Source of the DNA: Chryseobacterium oleae
GTDB lineage: Bacteria; Bacteroidota; Bacteroidia; Flavobacteriales; Weeksellaceae
NCBI RefSeq assembly: GCF_900115055.1
Contig: NZ_FOVD01000001.1
Location: 1,240,001 to 1,304,000, forward strand
Reading direction: 5' to 3'
DNA: 64,000 nucleotides
The notes beneath the pieces are model-generated. The model worked only from the letters and a program-made list of their open reading frames with translations, searched no databases and had not been told where the DNA came from. The stretch's first letter is position 1. Every line of letters begins with the position of its first letter. A program made the translations under genes and the position numbers. Below, piece by piece: positions 17,718-27,381 of this stretch.

Positions 17718-19013
17718 TTATAATCTCGCGTCTACCAGATTCCTATCTAAACAAGCCTTAGTATCAAAAACTACTGCATTTTCAGTTTTTAACTGAGCCA
17801 GATCCATTTGAAGGAATTCATTATGGGAAACCGCTATAATGATAGAACCATATTTTTTACCTTCCTGAAGGACGTCAAGAATATCTATACCATATTCATG
17901 TCTTACCTCTTCTTTGCTTGCCCAAGGATCATAGATATCTACATTGATTCCGTAATCTGTAAGTTCTTTATAAATATCAACGACCTTGGTATTTCTTACG
18001 TCAGGGCAGTTCTCTTTAAAAGTAACGCCTAAAATCAATGCATTTGAATCTTTGATGATACCCCCTTTTGCGATAAGAAGTTTTACCACTTTAGATGCAA
18101 CAAATTTTGCAATAGAGTCATTAACACGTCTTCCTGATAAAATAACATCAGGATGATATCCTAACTGTTCTGCTTTATGTGCCAGATAATATGGGTCTAC
18201 TGAAATACAGTGTCCTCCAACTAATCCAGGTTTATATTTAAGGAAATTATATTTTGTTCCTGCAGCTTCTAATACATCATTGGTATCAATACCAATTCTG
18301 TCAAAAATTAAAGCAAGTTCATTCACAAAAGAAATGTTCACATCACGTTGTGCGTTTTCAATTGCTTTTGAGGCTTCTGCCACTTTAAGACTGGATGCTT
18401 TATGTGTTCCTGCTGTAATAATTTTTTTATAGAGCTGGTCTACTTCTTCAGCAATTTCTTCAGTAGATCCTGAAGTTACTTTTTTAACGCTGGTAAGGGT
18501 ATTTACTTTATCTCCCGGATTAATTCTCTCCGGAGAATAACCCACAAAGAAGTCTTCATTAAATTTTAACCCAGAATGTTTCTCCAGAATTGGAACACAC
18601 TCTTCTTCTGTACAACCAGGGAAAACGGTAGATTCATATATGACAATGTCTCCTTTTTTAATAATTTCTCCCAGCATTTTTGAAGCAGAAATCAATGGAT
18701 TTAAATCCGGAGCATTATATTTATCAATAGGTGTAGGAACTGTTACTATAAAAATATTAGCTTCCTTTATTTCTGCCAATTGACTTGTAGCTTTATATCC
18801 AATAGAACCCGTTGATTCTTTATATTTTTTTAAACCATCATTAAGCTTATCGATATCTGCTTCCAGCGTTATATCTATGCCTTCATTAAGCTGATCAACT
18901 CGTTGAGCATTGATATCAAATCCTAAAACAGGATAATGACTGGCAAATTCTAAAGACAAAGGCAGACCTACATAGCCCTGGCCAATAACAGCTATTTTAT
19001 ATGTTTTCATCAT
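17718..19013 (-). CDS. wbpA: UDP-N-acetylglucosamine 6-dehydrogenase (WbpA/TviB-like)
   Basis: A 431-residue UDP-sugar dehydrogenase: YKIAVIGQGYVGLPLSLEFA is the NAD-binding motif, VYESTVFPGCTEEECVPIL and GYSPERINPGD are conserved, and LVGGHCISVDPYYLAHKAEQ contains the catalytic cysteine region. The sequence is closer to WbpA/TviB than to UDP-glucose dehydrogenase. It makes UDP-GlcNAcA, the entry substrate for WbpB/E/D encoded just downstream. Two adjacent ATGs (19011-19013 and 19008-19010) could both serve. The first shares one base with the stop of the Wzc gene, indicating translational coupling. Confidence 0.88.
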   Translation of the reverse strand: MMKTYKIAVIGQGYVGLPLSLEFASHYPVLGFDINAQRVDQLNEGIDITLEADIDKLNDGLKKYKESTGSIGYKATSQLAEIKEANIFIVTVPTPIDKYNAPDLNPLISASKMLGEIIKKGDIVIYESTVFPGCTEEECVPILEKHSGLKFNEDFFVGYSPERINPGDKVNTLTSVKKVTSGSTEEIAEEVDQLYKKIITAGTHKASSLKVAEASKAIENAQRDVNISFVNELALIFDRIGIDTNDVLEAAGTKYNFLKYKPGLVGGHCISVDPYYLAHKAEQLGYHPDVILSGRRVNDSIAKFVASKVVKLLIAKGGIIKDSNALILGVTFKENCPDVRNTKVVDIYKELTDYGINVDIYDPWASKEEVRHEYGIDILDVLQEGKKYGSIIIAVSHNEFLQMDLAQLKTENAVVFDTKACLDRNLVDARL

Positions 19014-21409
19014 TAGTTAAATTTATTTTTAATTTTTTCAAACCATGTCTGTTCTTTGTGTTGGGTATATCCGTAACCATATTTGTTATTGTATCCTAAG
19101 TTTTCATTACTAACATCATTAAGGACAAATCCAACATTTTTGATCTTATTCGCATCAATATTATTATTGGCAAACTCAAGAAGAGATTTTTCTGTGTATT
19201 TAGATCTTGATACATAAATAGTAACATCCGCAAGTTCTGAAATCAGGAATGTATCAGTCACAAGAAGTAACGGAGCTGTATCTAAAATAATATAATCATA
19301 TCTATTTTTCAATTCATTAAGAAGAACTTCGTATCGTCCGTTAGATATTAATTCTGTAGGATTTGGAGGAATCATTCCGGAATAAATAACATCCAGATGA
19401 GGGTTGAAAGAGGAAACATGTACAATATCTTCAATTTTCGTTTCATTAGAATAAAGAAATTCTGTAAGTCCCATTAATCCTTTTCTTGCCGGATTATATC
19501 TCTGAAGCTGTGGGTTTCTGATGTCCGATCCTATGATAATTGCTCTCTTTTTAGGGTTAGCCAATGTTAAAGCTAAATTCACTGAAGTAAATGTTTTCCC
19601 TTCTCCTTTTACTGTTGAAGTAACAAATACCACTTTTCCCTCTTTACTTTTAGGAAGCATGAAATTCATATTAGTGATAAGAATTCTGAATGCCTCTGCC
19701 ATTGGAGTAATATCATTTACCTGAACAATGTCCGAATCTCCTTTTTGAAGACTTGGGAGTTCTGCTATGACTGGAGCATGAATTAATTTATCTAAATCAT
19801 GTTTAGTAACCACCTTATTATTAAATAACTGTGATACATAAATAATGATAAAAGGTAATAACAACCCTAAAAATAAAGCTGCTAGTAGAATTAAGTTTCT
19901 TTTGGGTGCCACTGGAATGCTGGATGCATACGCAGTATCAATTACTCTGGCTTTCGGCGCTGTAATAGACTGAGCAATAGCTGTTTCTTCTCGTTTTTGA
20001 AGAAGAAGAAGGTATAAATTCTCTTTTATCTGTTGTTGTCTTTCAATACTTCTAAACATTTTTTCGATAGAAGGAAGTTTAGAAATCTTACCTGAAACTT
20101 TATTCTGTTCGCCCACATATTCGTTTCTTGCCAGCTCAAGTCCCGTTTTATTTCTTTGTAAACTTTGCGTAATAGACCCTCGCATTGTATTAATCTGCTT
20201 GGTAATATCTACTACTGTAGGGTTTTCTGTTGTGGCAGATTCCAACAATCTATTTCGTTGTAGAATTAACTGGTTGTAGGTTGAAATTCCAGCAGTAGCT
20301 TCTGGATTGTTTAATCCTACATTAGCCGGTAAAACCTGAAACTGCCCTTGTCTTGAAACAAATCCTATTAATGCATCAGTTAATTCTAATTGTGCATCAA
20401 TATCCAACTGTTTTACTCTTGCAGCCGCTGAGCTTTCTAAGCTAATTTTTGCTTCAGTTTCAATATCTGTAAGATTATTTTTTGATTTAAAACTCTCTTT
20501 TTGATTTTCTACCTCACCAAGTTCTCCTGATAATTTTTTAATTCTATCCTCAATAAAATCCAACGTTTTTGTGGATTCTGAATTTTTATCTAAAATAGCA
20601 TCATTGTTATAAGCAACTACCAGATTATTAAGAACATTTTCCGCTTTTTCTATTTGAGGATATTGCATGGCAAGTCTCACAACAGTAGCTTCCTTTGTGA
20701 CCAAGCTAACATTTAAAGCGCCCTGTAGGCTTCCTACCTTAGCTTCAAGAGAAGCAATCTGTAAGACCAGATTTTGTGTGTCAACATTTTTTACCAGAGA
20801 AGGATTAAACTTGCTGTTTTTTGTAATCATAATATTAGCAAATGGCAGCCCTATTGTTTTGCCATATGTTGTTACTATGTCTTTTTTTAATTTTTCAGAT
20901 TTTATAGTAAGCTTGTTCCCTTCAATTATCAAATTAATGACATTAACCGACCCTTGCATAGGTTTTTCATTAATGACCTTAACTTCGATTGGTGAAGTTT
21001 CTTGGTATAATTCCATCTTGGCAATCTTTCCCTTTCCAATAATATTAGTCTGAAGGTTCTGATTGATCACAACTTCCCTCATCATTTTCTTTGACTTGAG
21101 AATCTCGATTTCATTGGCAACACTATTTGTCTTTAAACCACCTAAGCCAGAAAGGTCTGGTAGTAAGCCTAATTCATTTGCAACAGGAGATCCGGTTCCC
21201 TTAGCATCTTTTACCAGTACAGTAGCCTGAACTTCGTATATGGGAACCATAAATTTCAAGACAAAATACCCTATCAGTAGAGCAATAAATCCACTTAAAA
21301 TAAACCATGGCCATTTTCTTAAATATGGCTTAATTATCTCACTAATATCAATACTATTTGAATTATTTTCAACTTCTGAAAATTGCGAAGGCTGCTGGTT
21401 ATCCATCAA
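19013..21409 (-). CDS. wzc: Wzc-like polysaccharide co-polymerase and tyrosine autokinase
   Basis: A 798-residue fusion of a Wzz-type membrane domain and a cytoplasmic BY-kinase. The first TM helix lies near residues 35-52 ([20 protein letters not shown]) and the second near 505-525. Between them is a long periplasmic coiled-coil region. The kinase domain has Walker [19 protein letters not shown] near residue 600, the modified loop [11 protein letters not shown] and Walker [15 protein letters not shown]. The C-terminal tail is tyrosine-rich ([14 protein letters not shown]), as expected for autophosphorylation. It controls chain length and export with Wza, encoded 4 bases upstream. Confidence 0.92.
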   Translation of the reverse strand: MMDNQQPSQFSEVENNSNSIDISEIIKPYLRKWPWFILSGFIALLIGYFVLKFMVPIYEVQATVLVKDAKGTGSPVANELGLLPDLSGLGGLKTNSVANEIEILKSKKMMREVVINQNLQTNIIGKGKIAKMELYQETSPIEVKVINEKPMQGSVNVINLIIEGNKLTIKSEKLKKDIVTTYGKTIGLPFANIMITKNSKFNPSLVKNVDTQNLVLQIASLEAKVGSLQGALNVSLVTKEATVVRLAMQYPQIEKAENVLNNLVVAYNNDAILDKNSESTKTLDFIEDRIKKLSGELGEVENQKESFKSKNNLTDIETEAKISLESSAAARVKQLDIDAQLELTDALIGFVSRQGQFQVLPANVGLNNPEATAGISTYNQLILQRNRLLESATTENPTVVDITKQINTMRGSITQSLQRNKTGLELARNEYVGEQNKVSGKISKLPSIEKMFRSIERQQQIKENLYLLLLQKREETAIAQSITAPKARVIDTAYASSIPVAPKRNLILLAALFLGLLLPFIIIYVSQLFNNKVVTKHDLDKLIHAPVIAELPSLQKGDSDIVQVNDITPMAEAFRILITNMNFMLPKSKEGKVVFVTSTVKGEGKTFTSVNLALTLANPKKRAIIIGSDIRNPQLQRYNPARKGLMGLTEFLYSNETKIEDIVHVSSFNPHLDVIYSGMIPPNPTELISNGRYEVLLNELKNRYDYIILDTAPLLLVTDTFLISELADVTIYVSRSKYTEKSLLEFANNNIDANKIKNVGFVLNDVSNENLGYNNKYGYGYTQHKEQTWFEKIKNKFN

Positions 21410-21413
21410 ATTT

Positions 21414-22235
21414 TTATTTCTTATTAAATAAACTTACTACTACTGCTACAGCCGTGACTGCAATTGAAACACCTGTTAAGATAAGTCCTGTATTTGGGTT
21501 TTGTTTTGCTAAAACGTCTTTTGTATTGTTGGAAGAGATAATAATGGCGTCTCCTTGTTTAAGATTATAGTATGGTGAGTTGATTAAGTTAGCATCGCGA
21601 AGATTAACACGTCCATGTGAAACAGTTCCGTTTTCTGTTCTGATTACTAGTACATCATCTCTTTTTCCATATGATGTTAAATCACCAGCAAGTCCCAAGG
21701 CATTCAGAATAGTAGCCTGTCCATTTGCTATAGTATAATCTCCTTGTCTGTTTACTTCACCTAATACCGTAACTTTGAAATTGGCAAGCCTCACGCTTAT
21801 CGTAGGGTTAATGACATATTTTGTCATTTTATCACGTAGTTCATCTTTAAATTCTAATAAAGATTTATCAGTTGTATTAATTTTACCTAAAATAGGAAAG
21901 TCAATATTACCTTCAGCATCTACAACATATGTTGGTCCTGTAAGAGTTGTTAATCCTTGATTGGGAGTATTTCCACCAGCCATGGCATTACTTTGGATCA
22001 ATTCTGACGAAGAATAATTTTGATTGAACGGTTTTACTACGTCCATATCTTTAGCAGTGATCAAAATAATAAGCTGATCACCTGCCTGTATTGTAGGTTT
22101 AGAATTTTTTTCCGATGCTTCTATTGCAACCTTCTCTATATTCTGCATATAGTTCAAGTCATTTGGCTTAGTTTGGTTTACCTTGCAGGAAACCAGCATT
22201 AATGCAAGAGATATTGCTAATATTTTTCCCTTCAT
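21414..22235 (-). CDS. wza: Polysaccharide export outer-membrane lipoprotein (Wza family)
   Basis: A 273-residue lipoprotein: the leader [20 protein letters not shown] ends in a lipobox with Cys17. A Poly_export domain follows ([20 protein letters not shown] and [20 protein letters not shown]), then an SLBB domain ([20 protein letters not shown]). A C-terminal hydrophobic segment ([18 protein letters not shown]) matches the Wza anchor helix. It should form the outer-membrane channel for the polymer together with the adjacent Wzc. Length and layout are normal for Bacteroidota homologues. Confidence 0.92.
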   Translation of the reverse strand: MKGKILAISLALMLVSCKVNQTKPNDLNYMQNIEKVAIEASEKNSKPTIQAGDQLIILITAKDMDVVKPFNQNYSSSELIQSNAMAGGNTPNQGLTTLTGPTYVVDAEGNIDFPILGKINTTDKSLLEFKDELRDKMTKYVINPTISVRLANFKVTVLGEVNRQGDYTIANGQATILNALGLAGDLTSYGKRDDVLVIRTENGTVSHGRVNLRDANLINSPYYNLKQGDAIIISSNNTKDVLAKQNPNTGLILTGVSIAVTAVAVVVSLFNKK

Positions 22236-22272
22236 ATTTTAAAAATTGTACAAATATACATTTATATTTTTG

Positions 22273-24201
22273 CTATTTATCTAATAGTTCGTAGATCGAA
22301 TTATTACTCTTAAATTCCGGAACGATAATTTTCAGCATCTTTACTACATCCACTTTTTCATCCATTACTGAAGCGTCTGTAATCAGATTGATGAGACTTT
22401 CAATTTCTGAGAACGACTTCATAGGATCCTTAGAAATCATAATCTTTTCATTGTGAGTAGGAAGCGTTTTTGCATCGTCACTCAACAACTCTTCATATAA
22501 CTTTTCTCCTGGTCTTAGACCAGTATAAATGATTTTTATATCAATATTAGGTTCAAAACCTGATAGCTTTATCATTCTTCTTGCTAGGTCTAAAATCTTT
22601 ACAGGCTCTCCCATATCAAAGACAAAGATTTCTCCACCTTGTCCCATTGTTCCGGCCTGAAGAACAAGTTCACAGGCTTCAGGAATAGTCATGAAGTATC
22701 TTACAATATCGGGATGGGTAATCGTAACAGGGCCACCGGCCTCAATCTGTTTTTTGAAATGTGGAATAACCGAACCGTTTGATCCCAATACATTTCCAAA
22801 TCTCGTGGTGATGAATTTTGTCGTATTTCCTTCAACGTGCTGTAAAGACTGTACAAATAATTCAGCTGCTCTTTTTGAAGCCCCCATTACGTTGGTTGGG
22901 TTTACAGCTTTATCTGTAGAGATCATGACAAATCTATTCACTTTGTAACGACTTGACAGAACAGCAATATTCTTTGATCCCAAGACATTCACACGAATAG
23001 CCTCATTTGGATTTTCTTCTACCAATGGAACGTGCTTATAAGCTGCAGCATGATAAACCATTGAAAAATTGTAGGTTTGAAATAATGGTTCTACCCTGTG
23101 TATATTGGAAACATCTGCTAAAACAAATTTAAACCTGATATGAGGAAATTTATCTTTAACTTCAAGTTCAATGTCATATAGCGGGGTTTCAGCCTGATCT
23201 AAAACAACAATTAATGCGGGATTAAACTGAGCTACCTGTCTTACGATTTCGCTTCCGATAGAACCCGCCCCCCCTGTCACCAGTATATTTTTATTAAAGT
23301 GTCTGCTTTTAACCTCTTCACTTTCAATTTTTATTGGTTTTCTGTTCAGGAGATCCTCAATTTGAAGGTTTCGTATGGCCCCTCCCAAGTCACTATCTCT
23401 TAATTTCTGTACAGACGGAGCTTTGAATATGTTCAAGTCTTTTTCCAAAAATAGATTCACCCAGGAATTCATTTCATCCTTAGACATCATTTCTTTAACA
23501 ATGATTACCCCATCGATGATCAGATCCTCTTTTGTAGCTTCCTCTATTCTTCTTTTTTCGTAAATAGGTTTCCCCAGTAAAGACGCTCTTTTAGAATCGG
23601 TTCTTTGGGTAAGAAACCCTACTACCTGATAAGGCAGGCTTGGATTATCTAAAATAGCACGGGCAATGGCAATAGACTGTTCGTCAATACCAAGTACCAA
23701 TATTCTCTTTTTCAAAGTACTTCTTCTGTATTCTCTCACAATATGAAAAAACTCTTTAACATATAGTCTAAAGAGAAATAGCCCCATGAAAGATATAATG
23801 AAATACAGTATCAGGAATGGAGTTAATATGAATTTACCTCCTGTAGACCAAAAATAAATAAGATTAACCAGACCTACTACTGTCATTGTACAAAAACAGG
23901 AAATCAGAAGTTTGAAAAGATCAATAAAGGTAGAGTGCCTTATAATCCCCGCATAGGTCTTGAAAAAATACATAAACATCGTATTTATCAGTATAATAAA
24001 AGCAAAAACGACACTTTTATCTTCATGATAAATAAACTCTTTCTGAGTGATTTTTTCGATAGTGTAGGTGGATAGAAATAAAGACATTACCAGAATAATA
24101 ATATCTATTACTAATATTATCCATCTGGGAAGATATCTTACATCTGAGAGATTGACAACATTATCACCTCCAAATATTTTTTTTCTAAGAGAGCTGTACA
24201 T
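22273..24201 (-). CDS. Membrane-bound UDP-GlcNAc 4,6-dehydratase (PglF/WbpM/CapD family)
   Basis: A 642-residue protein with four N-terminal TM helices (about residues 28-130), a CoA-binding-like domain and a C-terminal SDR domain starting ILVTGGAGSIGSEIVRQVAQ near residue 308. The catalytic stretch STDKAVNPTNVMGASKRAAE has Met in place of Tyr, as in this dehydratase family. TRFGNVLGSNGSVIPHF and TGLRPGEKLYEEL are also conserved. It makes a 4-keto-6-deoxy-HexNAc nucleotide at the inner membrane. The neighbouring PglE-like aminotransferase suggests a 4-amino product. It has its own likely -7 box at 24275-24282. Confidence 0.9.
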   Translation of the reverse strand: MYSSLRKKIFGGDNVVNLSDVRYLPRWIILVIDIIILVMSLFLSTYTIEKITQKEFIYHEDKSVVFAFIILINTMFMYFFKTYAGIIRHSTFIDLFKLLISCFCTMTVVGLVNLIYFWSTGGKFILTPFLILYFIISFMGLFLFRLYVKEFFHIVREYRRSTLKKRILVLGIDEQSIAIARAILDNPSLPYQVVGFLTQRTDSKRASLLGKPIYEKRRIEEATKEDLIIDGVIIVKEMMSKDEMNSWVNLFLEKDLNIFKAPSVQKLRDSDLGGAIRNLQIEDLLNRKPIKIESEEVKSRHFNKNILVTGGAGSIGSEIVRQVAQFNPALIVVLDQAETPLYDIELEVKDKFPHIRFKFVLADVSNIHRVEPLFQTYNFSMVYHAAAYKHVPLVEENPNEAIRVNVLGSKNIAVLSSRYKVNRFVMISTDKAVNPTNVMGASKRAAELFVQSLQHVEGNTTKFITTRFGNVLGSNGSVIPHFKKQIEAGGPVTITHPDIVRYFMTIPEACELVLQAGTMGQGGEIFVFDMGEPVKILDLARRMIKLSGFEPNIDIKIIYTGLRPGEKLYEELLSDDAKTLPTHNEKIMISKDPMKSFSEIESLINLITDASVMDEKVDVVKMLKIIVPEFKSNNSIYELLDK

Positions 24202-24274
24202 TGTCTGTATTTGTGTTCATATTTAAATGGGAATAAACCCGATATTTATTAATAATAATTTTAAACTACTGATG

Positions 24275-24282
24275 CAAAATTA
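24275..24282 (-). promoter_or_regulatory. Flavobacterial -7 box upstream of the PglF-like gene
   Basis: Minus-strand TAATTTTG matches TAnnTTTG and lies in the 121-base gap between the two genes, about 75 bases before the PglF-like ATG. This is the largest gap at the head of the polysaccharide locus, so a promoter for the main export and synthesis operon here is plausible. A matching -33 TTG was not obvious. Confidence 0.5.
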
Positions 24283-24322
24283 AAATAAATTCTCATCTAT
24301 ACTTAAATTTAAAAAAACAAAT

Positions 24323-25450
24323 TTAGTGAATTTCATTTTCTAAAACTTCAGAAATTCTGGCTCTACTTTCATCTGTTAAATTGGTCCCTGACGGTAGACA
24401 CAGTCCTGCTTCAAAAAGTGTACCACATAAATTATTTCCAAAAAACAGGTACCCTTTATACAACGGCTGCAGGTGCATTGGCTTCCATAGATATCTGGTT
24501 TCTATATTATTCTGAGAAAATTTACTCCTCAGTTTTTCCTTCGAATAATTATTTTTAAGAACTATAGTATTGAGCCAATAATTAGAAAAAAAGTCACTAT
24601 TGGGTGCAGAAAACAGTTCAATATGATCACTATTCTTCACCATACCTTGATAAAAATCATGGTTTTTTCTTCGTTGAGTGATCTTTTCTTCTAATGTTTC
24701 CAACTGCCCTCTTCCGATTCCTGCCGCAATATTATCTATTCTATAATTATATCCTATTTCAGAATGGCTATAGAATTCTTCCTTATCTTTAGCTTGTGTT
24801 GCCAGAAAGAGCGCTCTGCTTTTAACTGAAGCATTTCTTGATATTAAAATTCCGCCGCCGCCGGTCGTAATGATCTTGTTCCCGTTAAAACTTATCACAG
24901 AAATATCCCCAAAAGTTCCACATGGCTGGCCTTTATATTTACTGCCAAGAGCTTCTGCACTGTCTTCAACAATAGGAATTTCATATTCCTTTGAGATCCT
25001 GAGTATTTCGTCTACCTTAAAAGGCATTCCATACAAAGATACAGTAATGATAGCTTTTGGTTTTTTTCCTTGCTGAATACAGTATTTTATAGCCTCTTCC
25101 AATGCATCCGGACACATGTTCCAGGTTTGGCTTTCACTGTCAACAAACACAGGAATAGCTTTAAGATAAAGGATAGGATTGGCTGTAGCTACAAAGGTAA
25201 AAGACTGACAGATCACAAAATCACCCTCCTCCACGTTGAGTAAACGCAATGCCAGATGAATGGCTGCAGTTCCTGAAGACAAGGCTGTAACATAAGAATT
25301 ATTTCCTAGATAGGTTTCCAGGCTATTTTCAAATTCGTCTATATTGGCGCCGTATTGAGAGATCCAGTTGGTATCGAATGCATTCTGTATATATTTAAGC
25401 TCATTTCCGCCCATATGCGGTGGTGATAGCCAAATCTTTTCTTTTTTCAA
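24323..25450 (-). CDS. DegT/DnrJ/EryC1 sugar aminotransferase (PglE-like)
   Basis: A 375-residue PLP-dependent aminotransferase starting MKKEKIWLSPPHMGGNELKY, typical of the PglE/pyridoxal sugar aminotransferase branch. LSSGTAAIHLALRLLNVEEG binds the cofactor phosphate, and SFNGNKIITTGGGGILISRN carries the PLP lysine. With the PglF-like dehydratase it should form UDP-4-amino-4,6-dideoxy-GlcNAc. The acetyltransferase (PglD) needed for bacillosamine is not in view. It starts 8 bases after the recX stop, so recX and the glycan genes may share a transcript. Confidence 0.85.
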   Translation of the reverse strand: MKKEKIWLSPPHMGGNELKYIQNAFDTNWISQYGANIDEFENSLETYLGNNSYVTALSSGTAAIHLALRLLNVEEGDFVICQSFTFVATANPILYLKAIPVFVDSESQTWNMCPDALEEAIKYCIQQGKKPKAIITVSLYGMPFKVDEILRISKEYEIPIVEDSAEALGSKYKGQPCGTFGDISVISFNGNKIITTGGGGILISRNASVKSRALFLATQAKDKEEFYSHSEIGYNYRIDNIAAGIGRGQLETLEEKITQRRKNHDFYQGMVKNSDHIELFSAPNSDFFSNYWLNTIVLKNNYSKEKLRSKFSQNNIETRYLWKPMHLQPLYKGYLFFGNNLCGTLFEAGLCLPSGTNLTDESRARISEVLENEIH

Positions 25451-25458
25451 TTATCTGC

Positions 25459-25923
25459 TTATGTTTCGTCAAAAGTATCATTTATTTTCTCATATTCAAA
25501 ACCCCTGCTCATTAAATATTTTATCGTTTTAGATTTTTTTTGATATTCCTGTAATCCTTTTTGTTTGGAGGAATAATCTTCAAATATTTTTCTGATCATT
25601 TTTTCGTAATCGTCCTCGTGTATTTCATCAAAACAGCTGTTGATAAGCTTTTCAGAGATCTGTTTTTGCTTCAGGTGCATTTTAATTTTATTTCTGCCCC
25701 AATGCTTAATGTAAAATTTCCCTCTGATATAGCTTCGTGTAAACCTTTCCTCGTTCAGATAGTTCTCTTTCAAAAGGTATAGGATGATCTCATCTCTGGC
25801 CTCCTCGATTAGCAGGAATTCCCGCATTTTCTGTTCAACTTCTGCATGACAACGGTCCTGGTAAACGCAATAGTTCACCAGTTTCAGTTTTATTTCGTCA
25901 AAGGTGAAAGACTTTTTCTCCAT
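25459..25923 (-). CDS. recX: Regulatory protein RecX
   Basis: A protein of about 154 residues made of three-helix RecX repeats: FDEIKLKLVNYCVYQDRCHA, ILYLLKENYLNEERFTRSYI and GRNKIKMHLKQKQISEKLIN. RecX limits RecA filament activity. I chose the ATG at 25923 (MEKKSFTF) because a 12-codon longer frame would run into the glyA terminator hairpin, which lies directly upstream. It is the first gene of the minus-strand block leading into the polysaccharide genes. No recA is in the window. Confidence 0.85.
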   Translation of the reverse strand: MEKKSFTFDEIKLKLVNYCVYQDRCHAEVEQKMREFLLIEEARDEIILYLLKENYLNEERFTRSYIRGKFYIKHWGRNKIKMHLKQKQISEKLINSCFDEIHEDDYEKMIRKIFEDYSSKQKGLQEYQKKSKTIKYLMSRGFEYEKINDTFDET

Positions 25924-25934
25924 AAATAGATATG

Positions 25935-25964
25935 AAAAAGAATGGACAAAGCTGCCCATTCTTT
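25935..25964 (-). terminator. Rho-independent terminator of glyA
   Basis: A hairpin with 9-base perfect arms (AAAGAATGG and CCATTCTTT) and a 10-base loop, followed on the minus strand by a short T run. It lies 20 bases beyond the glyA stop and just before the recX start, so it separates glyA from the recX and polysaccharide transcription unit. Confidence 0.75.
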
Positions 25965-25983
25965 ATGATAATGTTACATTAAA

Positions 25984-27249
25984 TTAATAGTTGAACAGTG
26001 CTCTGCCCTCCATCAGTTCATTGACTTTCTTTTTTACAGAACCGATAACTTCTTCATTTTTGATATTGTCCACAACTTCAGAAATAAGTCCTGCAATCGT
26101 ATCCATATCATTTTCTTTAAGCCCTCTTGTCGTGATCGCTGCAGTTCCCAGTCTGATACCGGAAGTAGTGAACGGTGATTTATCATCAAAAGGAACCATG
26201 TTTTTGTTACATGTAATATCTGCAAGCACTAATGCTTTTTCTGTCTCTTTTCCGTTGACGTTTTTATTTCTAAGATCTACCAGCATTAAGTGGTTATCTG
26301 TACCTCCACTTACAATATCGAAACCTCTCTCGATCATTGCTTTTGATAATGCCTGTGCGTTGGCTTTAACCTGCTTAGCGTATGTTTCAAATTTACCGTC
26401 AATGGCTTCAGCGAAAGCAACTGCCTTACCGGCAATAACATGCTCTAGCGGACCTCCCTGAATTCCTGGGAATACAGCTCCGTCCAATACCTGGCTCATC
26501 ATCTTCGTTTCTCCTTTTGGTGTTTTGTGACCGTAAGTATTTTCGAAGTCTTTACCCATCATGATCATCCCTCCTCTCGGACCTCTTAAAGTCTTGTGAG
26601 TAGTTGTAGTCACTACATGACAGTGTTCGAATGGAGAGTTTAATAACCCTTTAGCCACTAAACCAGCCGGGTGAGCAATATCTGCCCAAAGTGTCGCTCC
26701 GATCTCGTCAGCAACTTCTCTGAATTTAGCATAATCCAAATCTCTTGAATAGGCAGAGAACCCAGCGATCAGCATTTTTGGTCTTTCTCTCAAAGCCACT
26801 TCTCTCATCTGATCGTAATCGATAAGTCCGGTTTCTTTCTGAACCCCGTAAGAAACTACCTGATATTGGATTCCGGAGAAGTTAACTCCTGAACCGTGAG
26901 TAAGGTGTCCTCCCATTGAAAGGTCCATTCCCATGATCTTATCTCCTGCTTTCAAAACTGCAAGATAAACGGCAGCATTAGCCTGAGATCCGGAATGCGG
27001 TTGTACGTTCACGTAGTCTACACCGAAAAGTTCCTTTGCTCTGTTGATGGCTAATGTTTCAACCTCATCTACTACTTCACAACCTCCGTAATATCTTTTT
27101 CCGGGATATCCTTCAGCATATTTGTTGGTCAGTACACTTCCCATTGCTTTCATCACGTTCTCAGAAACAAAGTTTTCTGACGCAATAAGCTCTAATCCAT
27201 GGGCTTGTCTTTGTCTTTCTTTTTCAATCAGGTCGAAAATAATGTCCAT
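25984..27249 (-). CDS. glyA: Serine hydroxymethyltransferase
   Basis: A 421-residue PLP enzyme with all GlyA hallmarks: [57 protein letters not shown] and the PLP-lysine motif [18 protein letters not shown]. It interconverts serine and glycine and supplies one-carbon units on tetrahydrofolate. Length and start are standard. It has its own -7 box (27280-27287) and terminator (25935-25964), so it is probably monocistronic. Confidence 0.97.
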   Translation of the reverse strand: MDIIFDLIEKERQRQAHGLELIASENFVSENVMKAMGSVLTNKYAEGYPGKRYYGGCEVVDEVETLAINRAKELFGVDYVNVQPHSGSQANAAVYLAVLKAGDKIMGMDLSMGGHLTHGSGVNFSGIQYQVVSYGVQKETGLIDYDQMREVALRERPKMLIAGFSAYSRDLDYAKFREVADEIGATLWADIAHPAGLVAKGLLNSPFEHCHVVTTTTHKTLRGPRGGMIMMGKDFENTYGHKTPKGETKMMSQVLDGAVFPGIQGGPLEHVIAGKAVAFAEAIDGKFETYAKQVKANAQALSKAMIERGFDIVSGGTDNHLMLVDLRNKNVNGKETEKALVLADITCNKNMVPFDDKSPFTTSGIRLGTAAITTRGLKENDMDTIAGLISEVVDNIKNEEVIGSVKKKVNELMEGRALFNY

Positions 27250-27279
27250 TTTACTTTTAGTTTTTGAAATTTTTCACCC

Positions 27280-27287
27280 CAAATGTA
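27280..27287 (-). promoter_or_regulatory. Flavobacterial -7 box of glyA
   Basis: Minus-strand TACATTTG matches TAnnTTTG exactly and ends 31 bases before the glyA ATG. No clear TTG at the -33 position, which is common for AT-rich housekeeping promoters here. Confidence 0.6.
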
Positions 27288-27381
27288 CGGAATTTACTTT
27301 AAGATTTCTGTATCAGAAAGCATGATTTTAGACCAAAATTTTGGGTTTTAAGTTTGAATCTTTTATTATTCGTAATTCCTT

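Noticed and set aside
25991..26461. A 156-codon plus-strand open frame inside glyA
   Set aside because: Antisense to a strongly conserved gene. Its serine- and leucine-rich translation is the expected mirror of glyA.
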